DNA of 64,000 nucleotides from the NCBI RefSeq assembly GCF_002860125.1, contig NZ_PGVA01000008.1, positions 52,772-116,771 of the forward strand, in the 5' to 3' direction. Source of the DNA: Bacillus canaveralius (GTDB taxonomy: Bacteria; Bacillota; Bacilli; Bacillales; Cytobacillaceae). The position numbers and the translations under genes are program-made. The notes below the pieces were generated by a model. It saw nothing but the letters and a program-made list of their open reading frames with translations, was not told where the DNA came from and did not search any database. Below, piece by piece: positions 16,570 to 25,807 of the stretch. Each line of letters opens with the position of its first letter. Position 1 is the stretch's first letter.

Positions 16570-17571
16570 TTATCCTAGCCTACGTTTCGGAAGACGATCG
16601 ATATTATCGAGCATAATGCCGGTTCCAACGGCGACGCAGTCCATCGGGTTTTCAGCAACAAGTACCGGCACCCTCAATTCTTCTGCGAGCAGAAGGTCGA
16701 ATCCGTGCAGCATGGCGCCGCCACCTGTTAAAATGACACCGCGGTCAATAATATCTGCCGATAATTCCGGTGGTGTTTGCTCGAGAACTGTTTTGGCAGC
16801 CTGGACAATGACCGAAACGGATTCACGCAATGCCTGTTCAATTTCACTTGAACGCACGGTGATCGTCCTTGGCAGACCGGATACCATGTCACGGCCACGA
16901 ATATCAAGCTCTTCATTGCGTGAACCAGGAAAAACGGTTCCGATTTTGATTTTTATATCTTCGGAAGTGCGTTCACCAATCAATAATTTATATTCTCTTT
17001 TGATATAGTTCAAAATTTCGGCATCAAATTTATCCCCGGCCATTTTAATCGAGGATGATGTAACGATGTCACCCATTGATAGGACAGCAATATCGGTTGT
17101 GCCGCCACCGATGTCGACGACCATATTACCGCTCGGCTGGAAAATATCCATGCCTGCACCGATTGCAGCCACCTTTGGCTCTTCTTCTAAATAGATTTTC
17201 TTGCCGCCGCTTTTTTCAGCCGCTTCCTTAATCGCTTTTTGCTCAACACTCGTGATGTTCGTCGGGCAGCAAATTAAAATTCGTGGCTTTGATAAAAAAC
17301 CCTTTACGTTCAGCTTGTTTATGAAATGCTTTAGCATTGCTTCTGTTACATCGAAGTCAGCGATAACTCCATCCTTTAATGGACGGATCGCGACGATATT
17401 TCCTGGCGTACGGCCAACCATTCGTCTAGCTTCTTCTCCTACAGCAAGAACTCTATTTGTATTTTTATCAATTGCAACTACAGACGGTTCATTAAGTACA
17501 ATCCCCCGCCCTTTCACATGTATCAGCACATTAGCCGTTCCTAAATCAATCCCAATATCCCTGGCAAACAT
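16570..17571 (-). CDS. mbl: MreB-like cell-shape protein Mbl
   Basis: 333 residues, the exact usual length. The actin-fold phosphate loops are visible: IGIDLGTANVLIHVKGRGIVLNEPSVVA (phosphate 1), VVDIGGGTTDIAVLS (phosphate 2) and ILTGGGAMLHGFDLLL (adenosine). Mbl forms membrane filaments guiding cell-wall elongation. The start at 17571 is chosen because AGGAGG lies directly upstream and homologues begin MFARDIG; an upstream frame extension to 17625 is not needed. It follows spoIIID as in B. subtilis. Confidence 0.95.
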   Translation of the reverse strand: MFARDIGIDLGTANVLIHVKGRGIVLNEPSVVAIDKNTNRVLAVGEEARRMVGRTPGNIVAIRPLKDGVIADFDVTEAMLKHFINKLNVKGFLSKPRILICCPTNITSVEQKAIKEAAEKSGGKKIYLEEEPKVAAIGAGMDIFQPSGNMVVDIGGGTTDIAVLSMGDIVTSSSIKMAGDKFDAEILNYIKREYKLLIGERTSEDIKIKIGTVFPGSRNEELDIRGRDMVSGLPRTITVRSSEIEQALRESVSVIVQAAKTVLEQTPPELSADIIDRGVILTGGGAMLHGFDLLLAEELRVPVLVAENPMDCVAVGTGIMLDNIDRLPKRRLG

Positions 17572-17740
17572 TATCTTTTTTCCTCCTTGAACGATCGCCC
17601 GGCCATAAATGCATACCTTTGCCATAAACCGACTTTACGAATGCTTTTGTTCGCTTCTAAAATCGTTTATCCAGGTAACGCTATACAGCCGCCTCCGCTT
17701 ATCTTTGTCCAGCATCGGCTCCCAAGGACTCGTGTGTGTT

Positions 17741-17774
17741 AAAACGGTTTCTTACAATTTTATCTTAGAAACCG
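17741..17774 (-). terminator. Probable terminator between spoIIID and mbl
   Basis: CGGTTTCT (17745-17752) pairs with AGAAACCG (17767-17774); on the minus strand TTTTAAC follows. The T-run is short, so partial read-through into mbl is likely, in line with the partly coupled expression known in B. subtilis. The rest of 17572-17975 should hold the mbl promoter, which was not firmly identified. Confidence 0.5.
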
Positions 17775-17975
17775 GCTTTTTGATGAGCGCTGCTAAAACT
17801 TCATGCTCTTGATCAATATTACATCTTAGCAAGCGTCTTTTTGTCCTTTTCGCTTCCGCTTTCACGAAATCATATTCTATCCTAATTGTATATATTATCA
17901 CAAAAAGGTAGAAATAAGTAACTTTTTGTCATAATTCGCGGAAAATATGCGGAAATAATTTTATGGAGGAAGGTT

Positions 17976-18245
17976 CTACGTTTGCTGGACGGGCTCCTCT
18001 TCTTTTTTGTATTTCATTTTTGTTGCTTCTCCGCCGCGTAAATGGCGAATCGATTTATGATAATCTAAAATTTCTTTCACTTCAGCTGCAAGTTCAGGGT
18101 TAATTTCAGGAAGCCTCTCTGTTAAATCTTTATGGACTGTACTTTTGGATACGCCAAACTCCTTCGCAATTACGCGAACCGTTTTTTTCGTCTCCACGAT
18201 ATACTTTCCAATCTTGATAGTTCTCTCTTTGATGTAATCGTGCAC
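17976..18245 (-). CDS. spoIIID: Sporulation transcriptional regulator SpoIIID
   Basis: 89 residues, nearly identical in reading to B. subtilis SpoIIID: VHDYIKERTIKIGKYIVETK, then the helix-turn-helix VRVIAKEFGVSKSTVHKDL and the basic C-terminal helix. It is a DNA-binding regulator of sigma-E and sigma-K genes in the mother cell. The GTG start at 18245 is taken because homologues start at this VHDYI and GGGAGGG precedes it; the longer frame to 18350 is not supported. A sigma-E promoter is expected upstream but could not be fixed. Confidence 0.96.
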   Translation of the reverse strand: MHDYIKERTIKIGKYIVETKKTVRVIAKEFGVSKSTVHKDLTERLPEINPELAAEVKEILDYHKSIRHLRGGEATKMKYKKEEEPVQQT

Positions 18246-18748
18246 ACCACTCGCCCTCCCTAGGTTGGATGTGAGAAGTGTGAAATGAGACTCGCTCTTC
18301 GCTTCGTGAGATAGTGCTGCTCCGCACAGGAATCTTATGTCCCTGGACAATGCTGCCGAAAGTCGCTGCTTTCTTTTTTGCTAAGTATAATCATATCTCC
18401 AAGTAAATTCCCGCTGCTTTCAAACGACTCCTCACCTCAAACACTCTCTTTTAAGGTTTGTAACATTTTATTAGCTTGGATAAGGGATTATGCACGAAAA
18501 AGTCAATAGGGACAAGGAGTGGAAGAAGTTTTTTGGAAATTGGACAACAGCAGTCTATGCAGACAGCTTTTTAGCAGCTAAATTTTCAGAAACGAAGATT
18601 TTATTCGTATTTATGCACATATGAGTAAAAAAAGTCCCTCGGAATTACAGTGAAGGTTAGATCATAAAAAGACGGGGAGAAAATTATTTCCCGAGAAATT
18701 TGTCGAAGCTATCGGGATCCATTTTTATATTTTCTATATAAAAGAACA
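18246..18748. other. Intergenic region upstream of spoIIID
   Basis: About 500 bases with no convincing gene. The part next to spoIIID is its leader and promoter region. The stretch 18480-18740 is AT-rich, and neither a coding frame nor a repeat was recognised. Confidence 0.5.
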
Positions 18749-18778
18749 GCCCCGTGTTGCATACAAAGCAACCGGGGC
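18749..18778 (-). terminator. Terminator behind the pcp gene
   Basis: GCCCCG-T-GTTGC (18749-18760) pairs with GCAACCGGGGC (18768-18778), an 11-bp stem with one bulged base. The minus strand then reads TGTTCTTTT. It lies 22 bases past the pcp stop. Confidence 0.75.
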
Positions 18779-18799
18779 TTGTCTATGGGCTTTATCTTC

Positions 18800-19405
18800 T
18801 TAGTCGAGTGCCTCAATAATTAGTACGATTGATGTTAGCAGGTCTTGATCTGACCAGCTTGCGATGTTCTTCTTTGAATTTAAAGCAAGCTCGTGTGAAG
18901 CCGGCACGTGAATAAAGCCTGCTGGAATGTTCAGGCCTAAGCCATTTAGCTCGTGAAGGACCGAATACATCGTGTTATTGCATAGATACGTTCCAGCTGT
19001 ATTTGAGATTTGTGCCGGATATCCTGCTTCGGTTAAAACGTTGACAAACTTTCTGATTGGGAGGGTACTGAAATAACCGTCCGCTCCACCTTCAACAACA
19101 GGGCTGTCTTGCAGTGAATTCCCTTTATTGTCTTGAGCGCCATCGCGGCAATTGATCGCGATCCGTTCCGGGGTAATCGCTGTTCTGCCTGCGGCCAACC
19201 CAAGGGAAATGACCGCATCCGGCTTCACAGTCTGCAGTGCATCGATAATTTTTGCTGATGTGGTCGCATAATCGACGGGCAGCAGTAAGCCTGTTATCTG
19301 GTATTGTCCAATCTGTTTTCCATCCAGTTCTTTGACGATTTTTTCGGTTGGGTTGATTGGAAATTCAAGAAATGGTTCAAATCCGGTTAGTAATAATGTT
19401 TTCAT
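18800..19405 (-). CDS. pcp: Pyrrolidone-carboxylate peptidase (pyroglutamyl peptidase I)
   Basis: 201-residue cysteine peptidase of family C15. Its triad is visible as E80 (TPERIAIN), C142 (NTAGTYLCN) and H166 (GFIHVPASH). It removes N-terminal pyroglutamate from peptides in the cytoplasm. The start follows a GGGAGAG site. It lies 14 bases behind the gamma-glutamyltransferase gene, so both are probably one transcript; peptide and glutamate salvage would link them. Confidence 0.93.
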   Translation of the reverse strand: MKTLLLTGFEPFLEFPINPTEKIVKELDGKQIGQYQITGLLLPVDYATTSAKIIDALQTVKPDAVISLGLAAGRTAITPERIAINCRDGAQDNKGNSLQDSPVVEGGADGYFSTLPIRKFVNVLTEAGYPAQISNTAGTYLCNNTMYSVLHELNGLGLNIPAGFIHVPASHELALNSKKNIASWSDQDLLTSIVLIIEALD

Positions 19406-19419
19406 TTTTTTCTCTCCCT

Positions 19420-21024
19420 TTACCAGCTTGCAATCGAGCCGTCTGTACGTGGTTCTGTGCCTCCGGATAATACGCCTGTGTCCGGATCACGAAGAATGAT
19501 CTGCCCCCGGCCAAAACCGCCGGAATCGTGGGCGACCTTGATGTCATGCCCTTTTCTCGCCAGCTGCTGGACAAGATAGTTCGGGAAGGTGTGTTCAACT
19601 TCAACCTTCTTCCCTTCAATCCATTGCCATCTTGGCGCGTCGAGTGCTGCCTGCGGGTTTAAACCAAAATCGATCAGATTCATCGCAACTTGGACATGTC
19701 CCTGCGGCTGCATATAGCCTCCCATTACGCCGAATGGTCCAACAGCCTGATTGTCTTTTGTGATGAAACCAGGAATAATCGTATGATATGTTTTCTTGCC
19801 CGGGGCAAGTGCATTCTCATGAGAAGGGTCAAGCGAAAAGTCATGGCCGCGGTTCTGCATCGAAATTCCGGTGTTTGGTATCACGATCCCCGATCCAAAG
19901 CCCATGTAGTTGCTTTGAATAAATGAGACCATATTCCCTTCTCCGTCCGCTGTTGCCAGATAAACGGTACCGCCCTTTGGCAGTGTCCCCGGCTCTGGCA
20001 GCTGGGCCGTCGGCTTTATCGCGTTGCGGCATTTTTCCCCATACTCCGCAGATAATAAATCCTCTATTTTCGCCTTCATCGTTTGTGGGTCAGTGATGTA
20101 GGCTTTTCCGTCCGTAAATGCTTGTTTCATCGCCTCCAGCTGCAAATGGACAGCTTCTGCATCTTCACGGCTAACAAACTCGAAGCCCTTTAAAATATTT
20201 AGGGCCATTAAGGCGACAAGGCCCTGTCCGTTCGGCGGAATTTCCCAAATATCAAAGCCGCGGTAGTTTACAGATACCGGTTCGACCCACTCAGCCTTAA
20301 AGGCTTGCAGGTCCTCCTTGGACAGGAATCCACCGGCGTTTTTTGATGCATCAGCAATTTTTTCGGCGAGACTGCCGCGATAAAAGCTTGCCGCTCTTGT
20401 TTCGGCTATTTCCGCCAATGTATCGGCATGGCCATCCGACTTCCACATTTCACCGATTTTTGGCGCCTGGCCTTGTGGTGCAAAAACGCGAAACCACTCG
20501 TCAAACTCTTTCCCTTTCAAACGGGTTTTATAGGCGGTAAAAGCTCTCTCCCAGTACTTGCCTAGAATCGGTGTGAGCGGGTAACCATTGCGGGCATAAA
20601 CGATTGCCGGCTTTAATACTTCCGTAAGCGGCAGGCGTCCAAACCGTTCAGACAGCTCGGCCCAGGCAGATGGGGCACCGGGTACGGTAACCGGGGTCCA
20701 GCCGGTAATCGGCATCGATTCGTGTCCCAATCCCTTCACTTTTTCAATCGAAATGCTTTGCGGAGCCGGACCGCTCCCGTTCAACCCGAAAAGCTTATCC
20801 TTCACCCAAACGAGGGCAAATGCATCGCCGCCGATCCCGTTCGAAGTTGGTTCAACTACCGTTAAGCAGGCAGCCGTGGCAATCGCAGCATCGATGGCAT
20901 TTCCGCCCTTTTTTAAAATATCCAGGCCTGCCTGTGCTGCAAGCGGCTGTGAAGTTGCCACCATGCCGTTACGGGAAATGGCAGCCATTCTTTGCGATGA
21001 ATACGGATATGTAAGGTATGACAA
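19420..21024 (-). CDS. ywrD: Gamma-glutamyltransferase-family enzyme, YwrD-like
   Basis: 534 residues without a signal peptide. The family blocks are present: NAIDAAIATAACLTVVEPTSNGIGGDAFALVW, VPGAPSAW, IPPNGQGLVALMALNIL, and the self-processing Thr near residue 353 (KGGTVYLATADGEGNMVSFIQS). The usual family motif at this Thr is TTH; here it is GTVYL, as in the YwrD branch, whose substrate is not settled. Start is TTG at 21024 with AAAGGGGG eight bases before. Tandem with pcp. It would act in the cytoplasm as no export signal is seen. Confidence 0.85.
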   Translation of the reverse strand: MSYLTYPYSSQRMAAISRNGMVATSQPLAAQAGLDILKKGGNAIDAAIATAACLTVVEPTSNGIGGDAFALVWVKDKLFGLNGSGPAPQSISIEKVKGLGHESMPITGWTPVTVPGAPSAWAELSERFGRLPLTEVLKPAIVYARNGYPLTPILGKYWERAFTAYKTRLKGKEFDEWFRVFAPQGQAPKIGEMWKSDGHADTLAEIAETRAASFYRGSLAEKIADASKNAGGFLSKEDLQAFKAEWVEPVSVNYRGFDIWEIPPNGQGLVALMALNILKGFEFVSREDAEAVHLQLEAMKQAFTDGKAYITDPQTMKAKIEDLLSAEYGEKCRNAIKPTAQLPEPGTLPKGGTVYLATADGEGNMVSFIQSNYMGFGSGIVIPNTGISMQNRGHDFSLDPSHENALAPGKKTYHTIIPGFITKDNQAVGPFGVMGGYMQPQGHVQVAMNLIDFGLNPQAALDAPRWQWIEGKKVEVEHTFPNYLVQQLARKGHDIKVAHDSGGFGRGQIILRDPDTGVLSGGTEPRTDGSIASW

Positions 21025-21134
21025 AACTTTTCCCCCTTTACAATAAAACTTCGTCTATCGAAATATTATAGCAGACTCGTCAATGTTATGTCGAAAGATT
21101 TAGACAAATACATTATGGTCAAGCGACTATGCGT

Positions 21135-22265
21135 TTAAGAATCTACTCTTCCTGTTCCCAATGCGAGAATTGCTGCCTCCGTCAGGATTTCTGCTCCTTT
21201 TACCATCGCTTCCCTTCTGAATGTCATGTCGGGATGATGGAGTCCGGGCACCAGTCCGCAGCCTAAGCCAAGCATTGTTGCTTTCAGATGCGGGCGCTTG
21301 ATCGTATAAAAATGAAAATCATCCCCACCTGTAGTGATAATTGGTGGCAAGCATCGCTCTTCTGATAAAGAATTTATAATCGCATTGTTCATAATGCTTA
21401 CAGCTTCATCGTTTTTGATTGCTGCCGGGAGCGTCGCCGGGATTGAAAAAGAGACTTTGACATCATAAAAGCTTTCAACTGCTTTAAAGGCCTTCTCCAA
21501 TTTGTTCTGGAGGTGGTCCATCGCCTCGTTCGTTTGCGCACGCAGGTCAAGGCTGAATTCTGCATTGCCGGGGATAATATTGGAACTTTCTCCTCCGGAG
21601 ATAAATTTAGTCATTTTGATCGAGGCCGGGGTCAGCGGATTGACGTATATGTTTTTAAGCATGTGCACGAGCGCAGCACCTGCCTCAATTGCATTAGCTC
21701 CAAGATGCGGCCTCGCACCATGCATATCTTCGCCTGAAATGCTCGCGCTGATAAAACGGGCGGCCCCATGGATCAGGAACGGGGCGGCATATCCGTCACC
21801 CATTTCATTTTCCGGGCGCAAATGGACGCCAAACAAAAAATCGACATCATCAACGGCACCGAGCTCGACCATTTTTAATGCACCGGTGCCTTTTTCCTCA
21901 GCCGGTTGAAAAATGAAGCGAATTGTCCCTTCCCATTCAGCTGACCGCTCCTTTAAGATTTGGATTGCGCCAAGCACGATCGTCATATGCGCATCATGTC
22001 CGCACGAATGGTTAGGCTGGAAGTCTCCATTCACTTCCTGCGAAAGCGCATCAATATCTGCCCTGATCGCGACAATCGGCTTGCCGTTACCGATCTCGGC
22101 GATCAGTCCGGTGCTGTCGGGAAATGTGGTTACCCGGCATCCGAGCTTTTCCGTTTCTTGTTTCAGGAAACCCGTTGTCTTAACTTCTTCCCAGCTTATT
22201 TCAGGGTTACTGTGCAAATGTTCAAACGTTTTTAGCATATATGTCTGGATGGAAGTATTCGTCAT
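21135..22265 (-). CDS. M20-family amidohydrolase (AmhX-like)
   Basis: 376 residues. The M20D metal-site motifs are present: AIRADIDAL, SCGHDAHMT, PAEEKGTGAL, LHHPDMTFR. Such enzymes hydrolyse N-acyl or N-aminoacyl amide bonds in the cytoplasm. The ATG at 22265 has AGAAGGG upstream; an in-frame TTG at 22274 sits too close to it. It lies 110 bases before ywrD in the same direction and may share its transcript. Closest by eye to B. subtilis AmhX, but the substrate is unknown and no symbol is assigned. Confidence 0.82.
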   Translation of the reverse strand: MTNTSIQTYMLKTFEHLHSNPEISWEEVKTTGFLKQETEKLGCRVTTFPDSTGLIAEIGNGKPIVAIRADIDALSQEVNGDFQPNHSCGHDAHMTIVLGAIQILKERSAEWEGTIRFIFQPAEEKGTGALKMVELGAVDDVDFLFGVHLRPENEMGDGYAAPFLIHGAARFISASISGEDMHGARPHLGANAIEAGAALVHMLKNIYVNPLTPASIKMTKFISGGESSNIIPGNAEFSLDLRAQTNEAMDHLQNKLEKAFKAVESFYDVKVSFSIPATLPAAIKNDEAVSIMNNAIINSLSEERCLPPIITTGGDDFHFYTIKRPHLKATMLGLGCGLVPGLHHPDMTFRREAMVKGAEILTEAAILALGTGRVDS

Positions 22266-22670
22266 CGTTCTCAACCCTTCTGCGTTTTGAATGTGTGAAA
22301 GTTTTTGCTGGGTTTTCTAGCCCGGTTATCTCGCTGATCGATCCGGTAGTAAAAATGAAAGAGCAGCTGCCGGTTTTCAGAGTTTCCTTATTGATGCGGG
22401 GTTTCGCAGCAATTATTGTTTATTGCGCAGGAGAATGCAGGGGAAGTTCGCCCCGATAATGGGAGGTTTTTCGATTGAAAAGCTTTTAGGGGTAACATTA
22501 CTAGTTCAAGTTAACTACTCTGGATTGTCTTTCATTTTAATTTTTCCGACTATTCCATTTTAGCTATTTGTTGATATTTTCACAATATTTTCGGGTCAGA
22601 ATTATCTTTGTGGCAGTGTGATAAGGGGTGTGGCGAGCTTGGTTTCCAACTGCTTTCATCCGATTGCACA
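22266..22670. other. Intergenic stretch between the amidohydrolase and spoIIQ
   Basis: About 400 bases. The left part is the presumed promoter region of the amidohydrolase. No gene, repeat or RNA was recognised in the rest. Confidence 0.5.
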
Positions 22671-22696
22671 GAAAAAAACCCGCTAAAGAGCGGGCT
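22671..22696 (-). terminator. Terminator of spoIIQ
   Basis: GCCCGC and GCGGGT arms on the minus strand with a TCTTTA loop are followed by seven Ts. It begins just after the spoIIQ stop at 22706. Confidence 0.88.
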
Positions 22697-22705
22697 CGAT
22701 CAATT

Positions 22706-23671
22706 TTATGCATCAGATGATTTAGAAGATTGTTCTTTATTCTGATCATCTTGTTTTTCTTTATCTTCAGTTGGTTTGTCAGATTTGCCTTCGTCACTCT
22801 TTGTGCTGTCGCCTTCATCCTGGCCGGACTGGCTGTCTTCAGCACCAGTCTCTTCTTCCTGAGAGCCTGTGTCGTCAGAAGGTTTGCTGTCTTTAGCCGG
22901 TTCGCCTTCTTCTGCAGCTCCACTGTCATCGGCAGCACTTTTTTCTTCAGAAGCTTTGCTGTCTTCAGCAGATGTTTCTTCTTGCAGTGTGCTCAATGGT
23001 TTATTAAAATAATCAAGTGGATTTACAGGTTCATTTTGCTTGCGGATTTCGAAGTGCACATGGACTCCGGCATCCTTGTTGAACAAGCTTTGTCCAGCCT
23101 TGGCAAGAGCTTGTCCTTGTTCGACCTTGTCGCCAACCTCAATGCCTATGTCTGTTATTGACTGATACTGTGTGGCAATTTCATCATCATGTTCGATTAC
23201 GATGACGTTTCCCAATAAGGAATCTTTTTCGACTTTTGTAACTGTCCCGCTAAGCGCAGCGACAACCTCAAATGTCTCGCCATTTTCCATTGCAATATCA
23301 ATACCCGTGTTCGGATGATACGTATTGTCGTAGAATACTAATGCGGCTTCCTGATCTTCCGCATCTCCTTCGTAATCATAAAATTGTTTTTGGATTACAA
23401 CTGAGTCAGGATCCGTCACCGGCATTACAAAGTTCTCCATCGAGCGGTTCACTTCTACTGCAGGCTCATCACTGGCGCTTCTGCCTGGTACGTCGGAGGC
23501 ACTGTAATCATATTTGTCAGTGTCTGCATTGTTGCTTTGTTGATACCAGAGAACCGCGGTTAGGATAATTGCTGCACTTGCAATATAAATGGCTGGAAAT
23601 ACCCAACGCTTTTTAAAAAAGCGCTTCAAACTGGAACCTTGAGAAGATCGTTTCTTTTCTTCCTCTCTCAT
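22706..23671 (-). CDS. spoIIQ: Stage II sporulation protein Q (SpoIIQ)
   Basis: 321 residues. A cytoplasmic N-terminus MREEEKKRS is followed by one transmembrane helix (about 23-43), a LytM/M23-type domain (about 95-210) and a long acidic Ser/Glu/Asp/Lys-rich tail (about 225-321). The LytM zinc site is degenerate: the first ligand motif reads HPNTGID instead of HxxxD, while HVHFEI is kept, as in SpoIIQ proteins, which are structural rather than hydrolytic. SpoIIQ is the forespore half of the feeding channel with SpoIIIAH and anchors it during engulfment. The start at 23671 matches homologues and has GAGGTGA upstream. Confidence 0.94.
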   Translation of the reverse strand: MREEEKKRSSQGSSLKRFFKKRWVFPAIYIASAAIILTAVLWYQQSNNADTDKYDYSASDVPGRSASDEPAVEVNRSMENFVMPVTDPDSVVIQKQFYDYEGDAEDQEAALVFYDNTYHPNTGIDIAMENGETFEVVAALSGTVTKVEKDSLLGNVIVIEHDDEIATQYQSITDIGIEVGDKVEQGQALAKAGQSLFNKDAGVHVHFEIRKQNEPVNPLDYFNKPLSTLQEETSAEDSKASEEKSAADDSGAAEEGEPAKDSKPSDDTGSQEEETGAEDSQSGQDEGDSTKSDEGKSDKPTEDKEKQDDQNKEQSSKSSDA

Positions 23672-23744
23672 TTTCATCACCTCAGCAACCAGTTTGAACA
23701 GATAAGGAAAAATATATACGTTTCTATAAATATTTTTTTCTGCT

Positions 23745-23774
23745 TATTTTTCGACAAAAATTTAAATCTATGCA
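23745..23774 (-). promoter_or_regulatory. Candidate sigma-F-type promoter of spoIIQ
   Basis: On the minus strand TGCATA (23774-23769), a 15-bp spacer and CGAAAAATA (23753-23745) resemble the forespore sigma-F pattern (GYATA, then GGnnAnAnT). The -10 match is imperfect. The distance to the spoIIQ start is about 75 bases. Sigma-F control is established for spoIIQ in B. subtilis; this exact site is inference. Confidence 0.35.
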
Positions 23775-23808
23775 TTTATTTTCAAAATTTTTATAAGGAG
23801 TTTTTGCC

Positions 23809-24231
23809 ATGATGATTGTAAAGTGGACGATACGGCTTCTGCCGCTCGCTTATATGGCGTTGATTTGGATTCTTTCGAGTTTGCCGGATAATGCCGTCGT
23901 TGAACTTCCTTCCTCTTCGATTGACCGCTTCCTGAAGGAATCGCTTCATTTAATAGAATTTGGCATATTGCATGTACTGCTTGCAGTGGCTTATATAACG
24001 ACAGGGAAGTTTTCAGCCAGGACAAATCTTATTTGCGCGCTCATCGCAGCGTCTTATGGATTGCTCGATGAAATTCACCAGTATTTCGTCCCATACCGTT
24101 CGGCGACTTTGATTGATTTTGTAAAAGACGTAATTGGTGTGATCACCGCCTGGTGGATCATAAGAGCAGCTTATTTTCATAAGCGTTTTCCTGTCATAGC
24201 TGCTGTATTACAAAAATTAAAACAAATTTAA
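23809..24231 (+). CDS. ywnJ: VanZ-family membrane protein (YwnJ-like)
   Basis: 140 residues with four hydrophobic segments. The VanZ-type features are HLIEFGILHVLLAVAY and the conserved YGLLDEIHQYFVPYRSATLIDFVKDVIGV. VanZ-like proteins are integral membrane proteins of mostly unknown role; some raise resistance to teicoplanin or lysozyme. The ATG follows AAGGAG. It is divergent from spoIIQ and convergent with spoIID. In B. subtilis the VanZ-like ywnJ is also next to spoIIQ, which is the ground for the symbol. Confidence 0.75.
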   Translation: MMIVKWTIRLLPLAYMALIWILSSLPDNAVVELPSSSIDRFLKESLHLIEFGILHVLLAVAYITTGKFSARTNLICALIAASYGLLDEIHQYFVPYRSATLIDFVKDVIGVITAWWIIRAAYFHKRFPVIAAVLQKLKQI

Positions 24232-24234
24232 AAG

Positions 24235-24264
24235 CACCGAAGCGCGAGGCTTCGGTGTTATTTT
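24235..24264. terminator. Bidirectional terminator (ywnJ / spoIID)
   Basis: CACCGAAGC (24235-24243) and GCTTCGGTG (24249-24257) form a perfect 9-bp stem with a five-base loop. The plus strand continues TTATTTTTG; the minus strand ends in TTTTAAATT. It directly abuts the spoIID stop. Confidence 0.85.
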
Positions 24265-25289
24265 TGTGCAGTTATTTTTGTCAAAAGTGAATCTGATTGA
24301 GTTATTTCCACGCCCTGATAATAATGCTCGACAATTTCCTGATAGGTTTTTCCGTCAGATGCCATTCCGTTGGCGCCATACTGGCTCATTCCTACCCCGT
24401 GTCCAAATCCTTTTGTCGTGATAACGACATTTTCTCCTTTTAACACCCAGCTAAAATCGGATGACTTAAGCTGAAGTTTTTCCCGAATTTCTTTACCGGT
24501 CAGTACTTTTTCGCCAATCCTTACTTTTCCAACTCGTTTCCCTGCTGTTCTTTCGGTGATCGTTTTCCCGAAGTTGGCGGGATCAGTAATCTTTACGCCC
24601 AGCGTCGATTCAAACTGTGCCACAGGGATCGATTTCTGGTCAGTAAATTTAGGGGATTCTTTGTCCCATGGACTTTCAACGCTTCTTAAATAAGGATATG
24701 CATTTTTCCAATAGTCCTCCGAGTTTTCGGTGAACCCGTTACTCGTTGAAAAAAAAGTTGGTGTGATCGGTGAACCTTCATATGTTAAAATCTGGCCGGC
24801 CGTTTCCTGAACTGCGGCTGTGACTTTTTTCAGTTTCCAGTCATAGTCTTTGTCCCAAATTTTCTTCAAGTCCTGATCATTTTTGTATACTTGGTGCAGT
24901 TCCGTGTCCGTAACATCAGCGCCTTCGGGTACTCCGTCTGTCTCACCGCTGATCATTTGGCTGACAATATAAGTTCTTGCTGTTAAGGCCTGCGCCTTCA
25001 ACGCCTCTTTTTCAAACTGTGCCGGCATTTCTGCAGCTACAACGCCAATCAAATATTTTTCAAGAGGTATTTTTTCAATTTGTTTTGCAGCAGTTCTGTA
25101 AACGGCTACCTTGACTGCCGGCTCAGCCGCCTTTTCACCGTGAGTTGCTTGTGGTCGTAGATTCTTCTCTTCTCCAAGCTTTCCGGCTGCGTTTTCCTCT
25201 GCAAATGGGAGGACAAGCATTGTTGGAACCATTAAGGTGATCACGAATAGAATGACTGCTAGTACAATGAATGGTTTGATCTTTATCAT
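24258..25289 (-). CDS. spoIID: Stage II sporulation protein D (SpoIID), lytic transglycosylase
   Basis: 343 residues. One N-terminal membrane anchor (about 6-29) is followed by the SpoIID/LytB domain. The catalytic Glu corresponds to E87 in VVAAEMPAQFEKEALKAQALTARTY. Other conserved blocks are YEGSPITPTFFSTSNGFTENSEDYW and TTKGFGHGVGMSQYGANGMA. It cleaves glycan strands as part of the SpoIID-SpoIIM-SpoIIP engulfment machine. The start at 25289 is preferred (GGGGG upstream, homologues begin at the anchor). It follows murA and ywmB as in B. subtilis, but after a 550-base gap with repeats. Confidence 0.94.
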   Translation of the reverse strand: MIKIKPFIVLAVILFVITLMVPTMLVLPFAEENAAGKLGEEKNLRPQATHGEKAAEPAVKVAVYRTAAKQIEKIPLEKYLIGVVAAEMPAQFEKEALKAQALTARTYIVSQMISGETDGVPEGADVTDTELHQVYKNDQDLKKIWDKDYDWKLKKVTAAVQETAGQILTYEGSPITPTFFSTSNGFTENSEDYWKNAYPYLRSVESPWDKESPKFTDQKSIPVAQFESTLGVKITDPANFGKTITERTAGKRVGKVRIGEKVLTGKEIREKLQLKSSDFSWVLKGENVVITTKGFGHGVGMSQYGANGMASDGKTYQEIVEHYYQGVEITQSDSLLTKITAQK

Positions 25290-25560
25290 GATTAAGCCCC
25301 CATACGAAATGTAAACGGGATAGTCGCTGATTCCCGTCTCCATTCATAATATGGAGGAGCTTAACCAAATATGTCAGAAAAATAATTGGATACGGTTTCT
25401 TCAGCGTAAATTCCTACTCGGTGATAAATTTACGTGTATGTAGATATATCTTGATAAGTTCATGAGTGAATGGCTGCTTCATAGTGGGAGTCGGTTTCAC
25501 TAGTTTGAATGTTCCTGATCTTAGAACGGGGTATTGGAGTTTTTTTCGCGGATCTCAAAA

Positions 25561-25750
25561 TTTATGAGCGTAAATTGAAATTTACGAGCGGTATTTCTCC
25601 AGATAATGAAGGACAAAAATAGTTAAGTAAGCCAGGGAAATGTCCTTCATCCAGGCTATGAAGGACAAGATGAGCTATGTGAGCCAGGGAAATGTCCTTC
25701 GATTTACGAGCGAAACTACATCATGACCACGACCGCTCATTTACGAGCGC
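25561..25750 (+). repeat. TTTACGAGCG words flanking the twin hairpins
   Basis: Four copies of the word TTTA(C/T)GAGCG occur at 25561, 25581, 25703 and 25740. The first two are 20 bp apart; the last two are 37 bp apart and enclose the twin-hairpin repeat. One copy reads TTTACGAGCGAAA, sharing the GCGAAA core with the arrays at 5961, 10266 and 60410. A TTCGCGGATC word at 25547-25556 also resembles the 10266 array. Confidence 0.7.
25606..25700. repeat. Duplicated hairpin element, 52-bp period
   Basis: Two direct copies (25606-25649 and 25658-25700) share ATGAAGGACAA at the left and GCCAGGGAAATGTCCTTC at the right, with an unrelated 14-base middle. In each copy GAAGGACA pairs with TGTCCTTC, giving an 8-9-bp stem. 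It sits in the gap between spoIID and murA, with no open frame. Confidence 0.78.
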
Positions 25751-25807
25751 AATACACATCGGAAAGTTTCGCAACTGGATTATGCGCGCACGCCGCAAAA
25801 CAATGAA

